A stretch of DNA of 64,000 nucleotides from Paramacrobiotus metropolitanus (lineage: Eukaryota; Tardigrada; Eutardigrada; Parachela; Macrobiotidae). Where the stretch lies: the NCBI RefSeq assembly GCF_019649055.1, contig NW_026570225.1:868001-932000 (forward strand), given 5' to 3'. A model generated the notes under the pieces. It did not search any database. It was given only the letters and a program-made list of their open reading frames with translations, and was not told where the DNA came from. Position 1 is the stretch's first letter; every line of letters begins with the position of its first letter. Below are positions 11,901-24,057 of this stretch, piece after piece. Made by a program: the position numbers and the translations under genes.

Positions 11901-14900
11901 CGAAATATTGGGCTGCTGAAAATACGAGCGCTGTAGCCGGACAAAATCGCCCAGTGCATTGTTGCTCAAATGGTAGCCTCTCTCGAGTATAACATTTTGT
12001 CCATGCGCTGGCTGTAGAGAATTTGGTGTCCTATGATCTATCCCTCGGTGTTTGTTTCTTTTCTGTCTGCCGCGTCAGGCATGCTGTTTGTCAGACAGAA
12101 GTGATACCGACTTCCGAACAGTGAACTTGATGTGCTTCACCATCAGCGGTGAACCTGCTAGCAAGCTAACATGATTACAGGGCTTGGAGTTAACATTGTT
12201 CTTTTATTTTTGCTCTTTTATGGGCTTAATTTGATTAGTTTACAGGATTCGGTTGAAACCTTTCCAACACATGTACAATAATAACGACTTTGTTAAACTG
12301 GGTTTAATGAATACTAATTTATGGTGTATACTTAAGACTGTAGTGCGACTGAATTTTCAGCTTGATTGCAAGAGGTATGCTTCGGTTCGAGGAACACCTT
12401 TTTATTATTGGTGTTATTATCGTTTTACTATTGGTACTGCAACGGACTACCATCGCAGTCAGCGAAGGATAACATAATTAATGGTTGTATAAAAATTATC
12501 AGCAACTGTTAATTCATGCAACAGTGTTTCCGTAAGGAAGCTGTTATAAACTTGTAGTATAGTAAGTACAGAAATGTCGAAATCGTCTGATTAGGCACAA
12601 CAAAACTAAGTACGTAGTGAGAATGGTGCTGCTACTCTGTAGAATGTGCATGCTTTTATCCGAAAGAATATAACGAATTTCTCGTTTGTATCGCTGGGTA
12701 TTTCTGTTCTCGAAATGTGCTTACAGTTGTTAGTTGTGTTTGTTAAAACTGTATATTATTGTTGATTAAGTAATATTTTTCAGGGCCACGTACGCTTTCC
12801 AACACGCCTTGTATCTGGACGCCGCCATAGCGCCGAGCAATGAGATCTTTTTCCGTTTGGGCATCATCTTCAAATATCTGCAAAATTATGACGTAGCTCT
12901 GCGCTATTTCAAACGAACCATGAGCGATCCTCATCCCTTCAGCGAGAGCAAAGAGATGGGTCAGTGCAGTTTTCAGTGGTTTTGATTTTGCTGAATAGCA
13001 CCTTGGCTCCGACAAAATAATGATGCAAAAGAAAAATACGAAATTGATGTTTCAATATTTATTTTTCAGTTAATTTTCATATTGGCCACATCTACGAATT
13101 GCAAGGCCGATATGAAACAGCCAAAAAGTATTACGAACAAGTCCTCCAGTCGCCTAACTGTGATGACAAACTCAGGGCCGATGTGTTGCGCCAGCTTGGC
13201 TGGATGTTCCACACGGTAGAGGAGTTTGGTGAACGGAACACACGGGAGAATTTAGCTATAAAGTGCCTTCAGAAATCCTTGGAACATGATCCGAATAACG
13301 GACAGACATGGTATTTTATGGGTCGTTGCTACGCCGCTATGTGCCGCGTTCACGATGCCTTTGCCGCTTACCGGTCTTCCATTGATAAATCCGAAGCCAA
13401 TGCTGATACCTGGTGTTCCATAGGGTAATTACAAAGTAAAGTTTATCAATGTCGCGAGTTGTGTGTTTACAGTAAATGTTGCGCATAAAATGGTCTTAAA
13501 AAATTTGCAACGAAACCAACGACCCGGGCCATACATTTGCTGGTTGTTCGTTACTATTGTAGATATTATCGCTCTTCTATAGTCTATCTTGCATTCTTTG
13601 TTAACTATATATAACCTGAAGTCCTGCACGGAATTAATCGAGTATTGTTTGATATTGTTGTTTTATACTGTTGTATACAGATAATACTCGTAATTGCAAA
13701 CGACTTAACGACCCAATGAGATTGTTTGCTGCAGAACATTGTATCAGCAGCAAAACCAACCGATGGATGCCTTGCAAGCTTATGTTTGCGCAGTCCAGCT
13801 TGATAAGAGCCATAGTCCGGCTTGGTTCGATTTAGGGATGTTGTACGAAAGCCTCAAACAATTTCCCGATGCGTTTCATTGCTATCAAAACGGGATCAAG
13901 CATGGAAAGGCCGCCGCTACCCCTTCCATCATACAGCGAGCTGGTATTTTGGAAACGGCTATTAAGACTTCTGCTGCAGCTTTTGATTCCATGTGAGACC
14001 ATCCTTTCGCATTTATCGGAGTGATAATTCTAACACTGTTGGATTGCAGACCAAAGACCCTACCGTCCTTGGAAGAGGCTCTTTCCTTGCCTATTGCGGC
14101 GGAACTGACCGCTGGTCATCGGCCACCGCAGCCCGCCAAAAAGACTTCCTTACTGCCAGATTTGGCGGACTCTCCTGCTGTCACTGCACAACAACTGCAG
14201 ATTATGAATTTCTTACAACAGAATGAGGTACGGATCAGTGTCCTTGTATCCATGGTAATAGCAATCGGGTCGGCTTGTTGGTGTTGATTTTGGTTCGGAT
14301 ACTGTGAGTGATTTCCTTGGTTACGACTGTCTTTCTTGTTGATTAGCAATTGGTATGAGATACTCGATAGACGAGCTTCAGTAGTCGTACGAGTTCCGAT
14401 TAGGAAAGTTCTTTTGTCGGCCTGCTGCGGCTATTATTGATGGCGTGATGGGTTAACCAATAGCTACAGAGTTTTTAATCTGATTGCGAGGGCAGCTTCT
14501 CAAAAAGGAACAAACGCTTCGAACGTTTTAACGGTTAATGATTGATTACATGGAAGGTGTGCACCGTGCAGTTCAGGAAGAACTTCAGCGACTTCGATTA
14601 TAAACAGTTAAAGTCGTTTTTCTTTTCTTTTGATCAGTGTTAGTAGACGTGAGCATGAAAGTCAGTATCTGACAACGATTCGTTTCTGATTGTTTGCACT
14701 GATTTGACTGAATTATGACTGGAAAGCGTAAGTTGGAAAGTGTGGTTGAGAAAGATGATTATTCACCAGAAAAAGTGGAGGAGGTAAAGTTGAAGCTCTG
14801 TTGTAAACCACAATAAGGACGAAAACCTGTAAACTTGGTCTTAGTTGTCTTATGGTTTCGATGGGTTATAGGGCCAGTTGCAACCGAATCAGCAGATATA

Positions 14901-17327
14901 CCTCGCTCAGATGCAACAACAGTATTTTGCTCAACAACAACTACAAACCAAACCCAAAGCAGCGGCTGTGCAGGCCTTACGCGACCAGCCCTTTCCTATG
15001 CCTCCTTTTTCCCCGGAATTATATACTGGTCTGAGTGAGCGTCTGGAGCAGATTGATACGTTGATCCGGAAAAGTGCCTCGGAGATCTTGGTGGAGTGCG
15101 ACAACAAAGAAGGAGCCAGTCCCCCTTTGAAACTCAATCTCTTGAACGAGTCCGCCACACCTCCCGTCCCCCCGGCGGCCCCCACAACTCCCCTCCCCAA
15201 AACGGCACTCAATCCCACAACCCCCAGTATTTTCGTATGTGAAATTATTGCTTAGTGCTTACCATCTGTTGCAGATTAAGTTCAGTTAACCGCAGTAATT
15301 GCGTATCCCTTTTTACGGTATTACTTGTGGAGTTACAGTCGACTTTAGTTCGACTGTTTCTACCAAGTCCGGTATCAGTGTGTGTTTGTTAGAAACTTAG
15401 AGTTGCAAAAATTGTACTTTTAAATTATGCTAAGTTCAGGTTACTTTCATCTCTTTGTTTTCACTCCTTCAGGTGGAGACCAAAAAGGAAGCCATGTCCA
15501 AGGATTTCGAAGAGTTTTTATTAAAGCAGCCATGTGCCATCGTGAAGAACCTCAGTAATGTGCTCAAGCTGGACTTGAGTCTGTTCTCCACGAAGAATCT
15601 TGTGGAAACCGCCCCGGATCACCAGATCGAAGTACGCACACAGAAGAAACAGAATCCGGAAGATAATTTTGCGGATAACAATCAACAAGAGCGCGTGTGG
15701 AAGTGCGAGAGTGTACGCACCTATACGACAGTGTATAAGTACGGGATATACCAGGCACAAGAGTTTCAGAAAGCCCTTCAGGTAATTGAATGAGATTATG
15801 TGATTGCTGAGAATTGTATTACCTCTGAGTACTGCGATGTATAGGAAGAGTCCGAAGGGAGCAAATCGATATCAGACTCGGATTCGAATAACTCGAATCA
15901 AATGAAGAAAGCACGCCGGCAAACTACAATTCGATTTGGGACCAATCTGGACCTGTCCGACAACACGGTGTGGAGAAATCAGCTGGTAGAACTTGATAAA
16001 CTGCCCTCACTGGTGAAAGTACGTGCTGCGAAGAATATGCTCAGCTACCTGGATCATACGATTTTGGGGATGAACAGTGTACAGTTGTATATGAAGGTGC
16101 CGGGTTGTCGAACGCCCGGACACCAAGAAAATCTCAACTTCTGCTCGGTTAATATCAATATCGGACCGGGAGACTGTGAATGGTTTTGTGTGTCCCATGA
16201 GTACTGGGGAGTGATACAACAGCTTTGCGACAAGTACGTTGCGTAATGTTTTCTTCAGATTGTTTTGCTTGTTTCAGCAGATTTACAACTACCAGTACTT
16301 ATATATTTCGGGCTCATTTGTATTTTTTCAATGGTTTTATTTGCACCTTTCATAAACTGTTGGGCATTGTTTTTAATTTTCAAAATTATTCTTTAAAATC
16401 ATAATTGGTTTAAATTAATACGTTCTGGACGCTGCGTTTTTTTCAGGAACGATGTGCACTTTTTGCATGGATCATGGTGGCCGAATTTAGCTGATCTGCG
16501 AGCCGCCAACGTGCCGGTGTATCGATTCACCCAAAGACCCGGCGATTTGGTGTGGGTCAATGCGGGAACCGTGCACTGGGTGCAGGCTAATGGATGGTGC
16601 AATAATATTGCTTGGAATGTGGGTCCTTTCACTACGGAACAGTATTATCTGGCCACGGAGCGCTATGAGTGGAATAAACTGCAGGCCTTCAAGTCCATTG
16701 TGCCGATTCTGCATTTAACGTGGGCGGTGGCGGTGCATGTTGTATTCGAAAAAAAGGACGAACGCTTGTGGAAGTTGATCCGGTTAACATTACGCCGGTC
16801 GATTAAGTATTGCCACCTCATGCTGGAGCACCTGAAGAGCGTGGGGAAGAGTGTTAAACACCAGGCCCGGGATAAGAATGAACATGCGCATTACTGTGAA
16901 GACTGCGAGGTAAATTACGTATTACTGTCAGTTATTATGCAGTATAAGTTGGAAGTGATCGATAGTTGCAGTTAACGCATTCTCAGCGGCTTTATTTGTT
17001 GGAATTCTGATTGTTTCTTGGTTTTGACTATGCGAAATCTTTTATGGTCATGCGTTTTTCTCGTGCGAGCATTAGCAGTTTAGAATAAATACTTCTGAAC
17101 TTTATTAGATTTCATAGTCTCATGATTTTCTGTTTTGTTAGCTGGAGGTATTCAACATCTTATTTATCAAAGAAAAGGAAAAGGATTCTGCGGAGTACGT
17201 TGTGCGCTGTTACGATTGCGCTAAGAAGATGGATCGTGATTTAAAGATGTTCTACGTTCTCCAGCAGTACAAACTCAAAGAATTAATGGAAACGTATGAT
17301 CGATGTCGTATGGTGGAGGATAAGTGA
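5903..17327 (+). CDS. KDM6A: UTX/KDM6A-type histone H3K27 demethylase (TPR + JmjC)
   Basis: Fourteen exons: 5903-5985, 6050-6116, 6337-6505, 6762-6811, 6920-6978, 12784-12959, 13070-13424, 13735-13992, 14050-14227, 14872-15234, 15473-15781, 15845-16233, 16447-16909, 17142-17327. Frame is kept throughout, giving 1034 residues. The ATG follows an in-frame stop at 5897. Residues 1-430 are TPR repeats (for example [23 protein letters not shown]). A Gln/Pro-rich linker follows, much shorter than in vertebrates. The JmjC domain holds the Fe(II) ligands: H and E in TPGHQEN (about 782, 784) and H in GTVHWVQ (about 862). The C-terminal zinc-binding GATA-like region has HYCEDCE and CYDC. The enzyme removes methyl groups from H3K27 using Fe(II) and 2-oxoglutarate, in the nucleus within COMPASS-like complexes. 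The vertebrate paralogues UTX, UTY and JMJD3 cannot be told apart from one invertebrate gene. Confidence 0.96.
6979..12783 (+). other. 5.8 kb intron 5 of the UTX gene
   Basis: It runs from gtaagtg at 6979 to a cag acceptor at 12781-12783. It is far longer than the other introns of this gene (57-644 bp). I found no coding sequence with family resemblance or good splice partners on either strand. Minor repeats: gtcgtagcaaaaata occurs near 11165 and again near 11384, and gtcgaaagta units recur near 9627-9665. In compact genomes a long 5' intron often holds enhancers or an alternative promoter; that is inference. Confidence 0.8.
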
Positions 17328-18549
17328 ACCCCTTTGTACTCCGCATGGATCGTGGTCCGATGGGACGCTGAGTAGGATAGGCGGGGACGCGTTGATATTC
17401 TACTGCATTTGTACGATCTCTCAGGCCTATTTATACTGCCCTTGGTATTAAAATGGTGCTCTTAACTCAGTTTGCAGCTGTTAATTTGTTGTTTTGTATC
17501 GTTGTGTACTGATGTGAGGGTGCGTTGATGATGCGTTTGAAACTTTTGATCTTATAATGGAGAAATATTTTGTTTTTGTGGTACGCCTTTTTCTTGTTGT
17601 TTTTTGTGCGCCTGATTTATTCAGAATGGTTGTGCAATTGTGTTTTAACCCGATGCTGCAACTTGCGAGCCTATCACCAGTTTTACCAAATTTTATCGTT
17701 GAATAAAATGACAAAATAAATAAGTTCAACTAGCATCTGCATCTAAATTTTGGTGCAAAACAAATTGGTGTTTTCGTTTACGCGAACGAGATATTTACAT
17801 CAAATTTAATGGCGGCGTCGACGTTCGATGGTTTCACATTCGGTAGTCTGTACTGCGCCAGTATACGCAGGGATAGACATAGTGTGAAGACGCAGCTTGG
17901 TAGATAACAAATTATTGTACTCGTATCAATTACAAAAGCTCTAAATCGAAACAATTTCGGCTCCTCCTGTGTAATGAAATTTCTCATTTTTAAAGTGGCG
18001 CTTATTTGTAGGTGGCCAGATTATATGTCAAAGTAAGGAAAAGTGACATCTGAATGAATCATGTCGAACTTATCCTTTAAGTTTGGTTGCATTAACATCT
18101 GCCATATATAGTTACTATAGCGTATGAAAAATGAACAAATTTTGTGTCTGCGCTCATTTAATTTTAGGATCGTATTGGAGAAGAGAACATCGACTGAACC
18201 CTAAACCGGTGTTAAATTTTAATTAGCATTTCTAACGACCTGCGAATTTTTCGGGAAGCAGAATGCATATGAGTATTTTTACTTGGATTCTTCTGCATTG
18301 GAACCTTGCAGCGTTATCAACTAAATGTCAAGTTCAACTAATTGTAAATGTTCGGGATTACTTAACTGCACTTGGTAGGAGATGTTGCCGCTCAGTGTTC
18401 GCACTGGTAATTAGACAGTCACCGTAAGACCCATGCTTACTATACAAACAAGTACTTCCACAGTTCCACAGTAGTATAATCTTTCACCAAAATAATATAT
18501 GAATGCATTGGCATATTGAATTCTGACATCAGCCTCATTAAAAAGGGTT
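17328..18549. other. UTX 3' UTR and intergenic sequence
   Basis: This follows the UTX stop codon. The first part should be the UTX 3' UTR. Beyond the poly(A) signal at 17702 I see no supported gene. The receptor pseudogene begins near 18550; I looked here for its missing 5' exons (TM1-TM3) and did not find them. Confidence 0.6.
17702..17707 (+). terminator. Poly(A) signal AATAAA, probably for UTX
   Basis: A canonical AATAAA about 375 bp after the UTX stop, with a second AATAAA-like stretch about 10 bp further on. Use of this site is inferred. Confidence 0.5.
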
Positions 18550-19700
18550 CTAATTCTTTCAGTCTGAGTCGATTTTTAATTGTCATGATTCCATTCCGCT
18601 GCAACACATAGTTTACCGTATGCCGTGTGCGAATACAGTACTGATCTGTAGTTTTCTCCCATTTGCTGTTGGCGCCAATCTGTATGAAGCGGCTGCCTTT
18701 GCAGCCCGCGTTGACGCCGACGCCAGGAACACGTGGGGTTCACCGTTGGCGCAATGTTCAAGGTGTTGGTGCAATAAAACCAACCAGTGTCAAGTTAATT
18801 AGCGCCGAATGAGGCCACCTGAGCGTAAGCTCAATATGATGACTTTGATTGTGATTGTACTAAACGGAGCATAAGGTCGATAGTAAAATTTTATTTGTTT
18901 GACTTTTGACTAAAAACGGTAAAACGAATATGAAATACATAACGTGTTGTACGTAATATTCGTGGTGCAACATATCGTCTACTGCCGGATGTTGGTTTAA
19001 AGCAACGAAGCTCCAGGAACGTATTACCCGAGCGCCTACTTTTCGGGAGTAGCTGCGTGCTAAATATTTTGTAAAGGTCACGCCAGTGCTAAATATTTCG
19101 CAAAGGCGTCACCCGCTGTGACCGCCCCTTGGCTAACATCACTATCGACACATAGAATCATGGTTCTCGCTCTTGGATAACAGCCCTTGATCATGAAGTC
19201 TTTGACGACGACTGTCTGGTGGTGGCCAACGGCGTTGTACTCCTGTTGTCAGCACAGCGGCATTATGTGCGAAAACTGTGCAGAAAAATGGACAGTCCCC
19301 TTCTTAATAACGCTACAACTTTCCACCCATCTCCGATTAAAATAAACCTCGACCCGCACCACGGCCCATTCAGAGCGCACGGCATCTTTAAACAGGAAGC
19401 TACGACCATTCGTCTGCTGGTGTCTTCCATCGCTGTGTATCTGTTATCCCGAATTCCATTCTTGATCTGGCATATCTGAGTCGAGTTAGGGAAGAATTGT
19501 CTGGCACATTTCACAGATGACCAAAGTACCATCGTGTGGACATTGTACTTTCCAGGTTTATACGCCAACTATACTCCATAAAGTTTTGGTCTATTGTGGC
19601 GCAAGTCACGACTATTTCGCACGGGTCATCAGCACACCAGAGTCTTTGCCGGTTGTCCAAATCGAAGTACTTGGAAATCAATCGCTTGTTTCCCGGGAGT
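18550..19700 (+). pseudogene. Broken seven-transmembrane receptor, relative of the 33-42 kb cluster
   Basis: Two blocks match the receptor exons at 33-42 kb. Block 1 (about 18555-18775) corresponds to the exon spanning the end of TM3 to TM4: it opens like ttcagtctg of the intact genes and carries an IPF in place of IDPF. It then hits a TAG at 18609-18611 and a frameshift before continuing as VLICSFLPFAVGANLY and NTW. Block 2 (about 19200-19690) corresponds to TM5-TM7: ANGVVLLLSAQRH, then LLSRIPFLIWHI, a TGA at 19477-19479, then FTDDQST, LYANYT, another stop, and LVYCGASHDYFARVI. The 5' exons (TM1-TM3) are absent. Stops, frame changes and truncation make it non-functional. A 48 bp peroxidase fragment lies between the blocks. 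Confidence 0.85.
19057..19153 (-). repeat. Stray peroxidase-exon fragment plus a 29 bp tandem repeat
   Basis: Positions 19106-19153 are nearly identical (about five differences in 48) to 20345-20392, which lies in the last coding exon of peroxidase A; both copies have the same orientation in the window. Just before it, gtgctaaatattt followed by aaagg and a gtcac-like end occurs twice, 29 bp apart (from 19057 and from 19086). This looks like a small partial duplication that landed in the intron of the receptor pseudogene. Confidence 0.75.
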
Positions 19701-20132
19701 ACCGTATCAAGGACTGATATTGTGACTCACGCGAGGGCCGGAAATCAAAATTTCAGCTTTACGTTCGACAAAATTTAATATTAACTGTATTTTTGGAGAA
19801 AAAAAAATTTTCCAGATTGTGTTCAATGTTACTGAATAAACTGATCAGCATACACTGTTCCTGTGCGCTGTGCTCTCCTACAAACACAATTTTAATCGCT
19901 TTTGGGATAAATACAGAATAAGTGATGGGATGCACAGACTGTAAAGTGACGACTGCATCGCGAGTGACGTCAAAGGTCAATTTATGTTCGCGAGAAAAGC
20001 GACGTGGTTGAAATGGTCTAATTAGTTCCAAGTTTTTCGTATAATTTTTTTTCAATGTATGGAAAAATAATATATGTATTTATATATTTTATCAATTGTA
20101 AAACAAGAACATCAGACCCTTCCTCCACCAGT
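19701..20132. other. Intergenic between receptor pseudogene and peroxidase A 3' end
   Basis: AT-rich, with no supported gene. It should hold the 3' UTR of peroxidase A (minus strand). I saw no clear minus-strand AATAAA close to the stop. Confidence 0.45.
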
Positions 20133-23100
20133 TCAAAAAAATGCAGCAAAAAGGTCAGTGGCTGCTAAAACATTGCCATTGTCTTTGGTAATTGTTTCTC
20201 TGAAAACGCTCGCACACTGCGTCTTGCAAACGCTGTCACTCAAAATATCATTGACCGGGAAGGTTAACAACAGACTTCGACAGTTCTTGATCAACATCGA
20301 CTGGCAGAACAGGCCTTCACTGGTGCAGGTGCAACTGCTGCAAGGGGTCACCCGCTGTGACCGGCCCTTGGCTAACATCACTCCCGACACATTGCACGCG
20401 GGCACATCCGCCCATAGATTAAGATTCAGTCCGCTGATCTGTTCACAAGCCACAATGGGATTGATGTAGGGATCGGAGAGATCGAAAACTGAGCGTTGAA
20501 TGTGGGAGACGGTGTCGGAGGTGTCGCAGATCACTTTGGCCAGCGTCATTTTGCGGAGGCTGGCAAGTTGAGCTGTGTGGGGAAAAAACGCTTTTATCTT
20601 ATCGTCAGTTGGAGGGAACACTAAGGCAAAAAATTCGCCAACCTTCCGAGAAGCGTAATAAAGGGTCGCCCGTTTCGTACCAGAACCGGTCACATCGGCG
20701 CGTTCGATGCAGCTGTTCCGCGATCATACACCCAAATGTAGGTCCAACCTTGAGAGAACTTTTATTACACATGACACAAACTAAAAATACGTGCCGCTTT
20801 AAAGGACGCAGTCACAACTTACAACACCACCATAAACGCTGTATTCGGAAATTCCCCCAATGTACAGATCAATGTCGTCCACATGCTTGTAGACTTTTTT
20901 CAGCGCCTCAACAATTTCGTCCGGAATATATGCAGTCAAATCATTGAAATCGGCTGCACGCGTCAAATTACAGTATTCGCGAAATTCATTGTATCCCGGG
21001 AGACCGTGATCCCGACCGCGCATTATGTTGATGGCTACCAGATCCTGTCCACTGAATTTTCTACTGCGATCTTCGAACAAATGATCCGTCAGAGCTTTCG
21101 TCACAATAGAGTCCATGTTCTGCATCGGCTCCACAATTAAACCAATGAGCAACTGATCGATTCCCAAATCCTCGTACAGAATGTCCCCGCGGGCAAAGTG
21201 CTCCATTAATTTCACCCGGCTGCGGTTACCGGCGATAAAATTGTTGTCATACCGGCCAAATTCTCCTTGCACCAGCGTGTGTCCGAAACGGAACGCCGCG
21301 GCGGAAAATTCATTGACCAGCGTTGCGTCACAGTTTGGATCGTAGTTCGTGTAATAACTGGAACGTCGGGATCTCAGATCAACTGCTTGAGTCAATGCTT
21401 CGCCTAATATTCGTGGGAAATACTCATTGAAGCTGATATGCTGGAGCACGGCAATCAGGATTCGACGCGATTCTTGAAACAATTGTTCGTCTTTCCAGTG
21501 ACTATTGACCCTTTTCAGCTCGATTGCGATTTGGTTATGCAAACGCATCTGAAAACATTTCATTTTATGGTAGAATACTAGAAACGCTAAAGAACACATA
21601 AGAAGCAAAATATTCGCTAAATCGGATCGCTGTGTATAATCAGAGACAGTGAAATGGGTTGGGAACGAACTTTTCCTGTTTTTCAGGGCAGAGCCCCTGA
21701 CTCTCACTTCAGAGAACTAGAGTAGATATACACTATACATACATAAACCACACTATTACCCACTAGGTCCCACCCGAAACAGTCGAGAACAGTTATGAAT
21801 TTCTCGCGCACAAAATAGCTCCTGTTTGCTGAACATTTAACATCAGCGAGACAATCATGCATTTTTCGTCTGACTGAATTTTGTTAGACAGATGGGGATT
21901 TTATGGAACACCGCTGATCAGAGCAACACATGCAACTTCCTCGGATTGTAGCATATGGTAGCTGCCACAGGTCTAACGTAATATTTATCCACAAAAAACA
22001 CCTGCAGATGACCTTCGCTTCGTTGTGTCGAATGTGACACAAACCCAATTTCACGCTTTTGTCCACGAATTTCCTTTCCACCTACCCATATGGTATGAGA
22101 AACAGTCAACCCAGGACTTTCGTTCTCGCGCGTATCTCCAGCCAAGAAGCAGAGATTTCCAGGAACCGAATTAAGACATTCGAGGAATTCCACATCGTTT
22201 GAGTCGATGGTGGTTGGCAGAAGATCCTTCAGACCGGCATTTGGGTTCTTCGTAGAATTCAGTTTGCCTGTATTACCGAATTACAGCTAGAAAGCGTGAA
22301 TGTTGCAGTTCCGAAAATAAATGTGCAGATTACCGTCAACAAACGTCCGCAAACGTTGGGTCTTGCAGAGAGTGCTGCCGTACACCATACTGGCGTCCAC
22401 ATACGCCGTGTTCTGGTTCACCTGCTCCCGCGCTCCAAACGAAGTGCGTCCGGTTGCGGAGCGGATAAAAGCCAAACAGCGTCGCTCCGTAGTATTGCTG
22501 ATAAAAGGGGTCATACTTGAATCCGCCAGTGGGATCGGGATCGGCCGACAATTCGCACTGGTCACCTCCTGTGCGTTGCACGATCGGCAATTAAAATTGA
22601 ACCCATTCAAAGCAGTTGCGATGGGCGTTAGTGTCATATCGTGATCCACAAACTGGCCATACTGCATGAGCATGTGCTGAAATAAAAAACAAAAAGCGGT
22701 AACGGTGGCGGTACCTCTATTGTACCGTGCACGCATAATGCAATCCTATTCCTGCCCTAAGCATCTTACTTCTGTTACAGAAAAATAGAGTCGAGTGTGT
22801 GGTTTACTTGAATTTCGACTTAGATAAGAATTGGCTCTTTTTGTAAGAAAGGTGATTGTTCAGTTTATACTTCACTCTGTTGTGTAAATTCCTATCAATT
22901 CTTCTACAAGACTTCAACTCATCATGAACTGCCTTAACTTTGCGCCAGATTGACGAATGATAAAACGCGCGTAGGTAATTGTGCGCTGGCAGAAGCCGAA
23001 TTAATTGTTTATTACCGTGTAACGAGGATGCGGCCGATCCACATCTACTACGACTCCCAGTTGGACCTCCCGGGTGGACGGCAGAGGCACGCCTGTGACG

Positions 23101-23791
23101 CTCATATTGCGAGGTTCATCGACACCGTCAGCAAATGCTGGATCGAGCAGACGGCCGAATATCCTCTCCGATGATCCTCTTTCGGGGTGCTGCAGATTGT
23201 TACACCAACCCGAAATGCTGCGGTATTTGCTGGTGTGATCGCACGGGACGAACCGCTCGGCGCATGTTATGTTTTCCGTTGGTCCATCCAGTTTGGACTT
23301 AATCAGTCCGTCAAAGCGCTTCAGCTTGGACATGACACTGGATATATTGGAAGGTGTCCGGTTGACGAATTGGCGTTTAAGAATATGTTTGGTGCCCTGG
23401 ATGAAGGCGTTGGACTCGAGATTCATGGCTCGGACGGCGGCCGTCGGGCTGTTGAATGCGGTACGAATGCGGCCGGATTGGCTGCCTTGGGCCTGTGCTC
23501 GGGCAAGATCCGCTAAGGCAGTCACTGTCACTTCTTCGCGGGCCTTTTCCAAAATGTTCATCAGGATATCGGGGGAGATTTCGGGATCCGCAGGTATTTC
23601 TATATCAGGAAAATTTGAAACTGATTACACTTGTTTGGATCACATTTTTTAATATTTTTGAAATCTCGAAACTGACCTTCTTTCCACAAGCTGAGATCCA
23701 GGGAGGCAGAAAACGGCGACCGACAAGGCATTGCCGCGTTCCTATGCAGCAATACAATGAATACATTAATACTGCATTTAGGTAATGGCAT
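20133..23791 (-). CDS. Peroxidase A: secreted animal heme peroxidase, peroxidasin-like C-terminus
   Basis: Minus-strand exons in reading order: 23791-23677, 23599-23016, 22676-22334, 22267-22086, 21548-20823, 20748-20643, 20572-20133; 831 residues. The N-terminus has a short hydrophobic stretch (INVFIVLL) that may be a secretion signal. The animal peroxidase fold follows. Distal His is about 245 (QFVDHDM), catalytic Arg about 394 and heme-linking Glu about 397 (AGDTRENE), proximal His about 498 (FRFGHTL). The Asn that supports the proximal His is kept (AINIMRGRDHGLPGYN). All catalytic residues of the MPO/peroxidasin family are therefore present, so it should use H2O2 to oxidise halides, tyrosines or similar substrates outside the cell. 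The last exon ends in a CSSCTC...C stretch resembling the second half of a VWC domain, as found at the end of peroxidasin. No Ig or LRR domains are encoded. It lies 266 bp downstream of peroxidase B in the same orientation. Confidence 0.9.
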
Positions 23792-23952
23792 CGCAATGTA
23801 TGTTGACTAAGCATCAAGTTCAATGGTATCTCGTAACTCTAGTACGGATTAGCTGTATAGGGTTAGCGCCGCTTAGTTTAGTTTTATTACAGAAACAATC
23901 ATGCAGATTGCAGAACTTAGTTCATTGCACATAAGCTTTACTCAAAAGCATT

Positions 23953-23958
23953 TTTATT
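23953..23958 (-). terminator. Poly(A) signal AATAAA for peroxidase B
   Basis: Read on the minus strand, AATAAA about 100 bp after the peroxidase B stop and upstream of the peroxidase A start. It supports transcription of B ending in the short gap between the genes, and a protein that stops at 24058. Confidence 0.55.
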
Positions 23959-24057
23959 AGAAGTCGTTTAATCACAATGTAAATTATCGTGATATGCCTG
24001 CCACTTTCTACAGAAAAATTGAAGAAATTACGAGTTTCGGTGGGTTCCCAATTTCAC

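Noticed and set aside
20335-20350. 14 bp match (tgcaaggggtcacc) between peroxidase A and the 58 kb palindrome
   Set aside because: A 14 bp match between distant places in 64 kb is expected by chance; no extended similarity.
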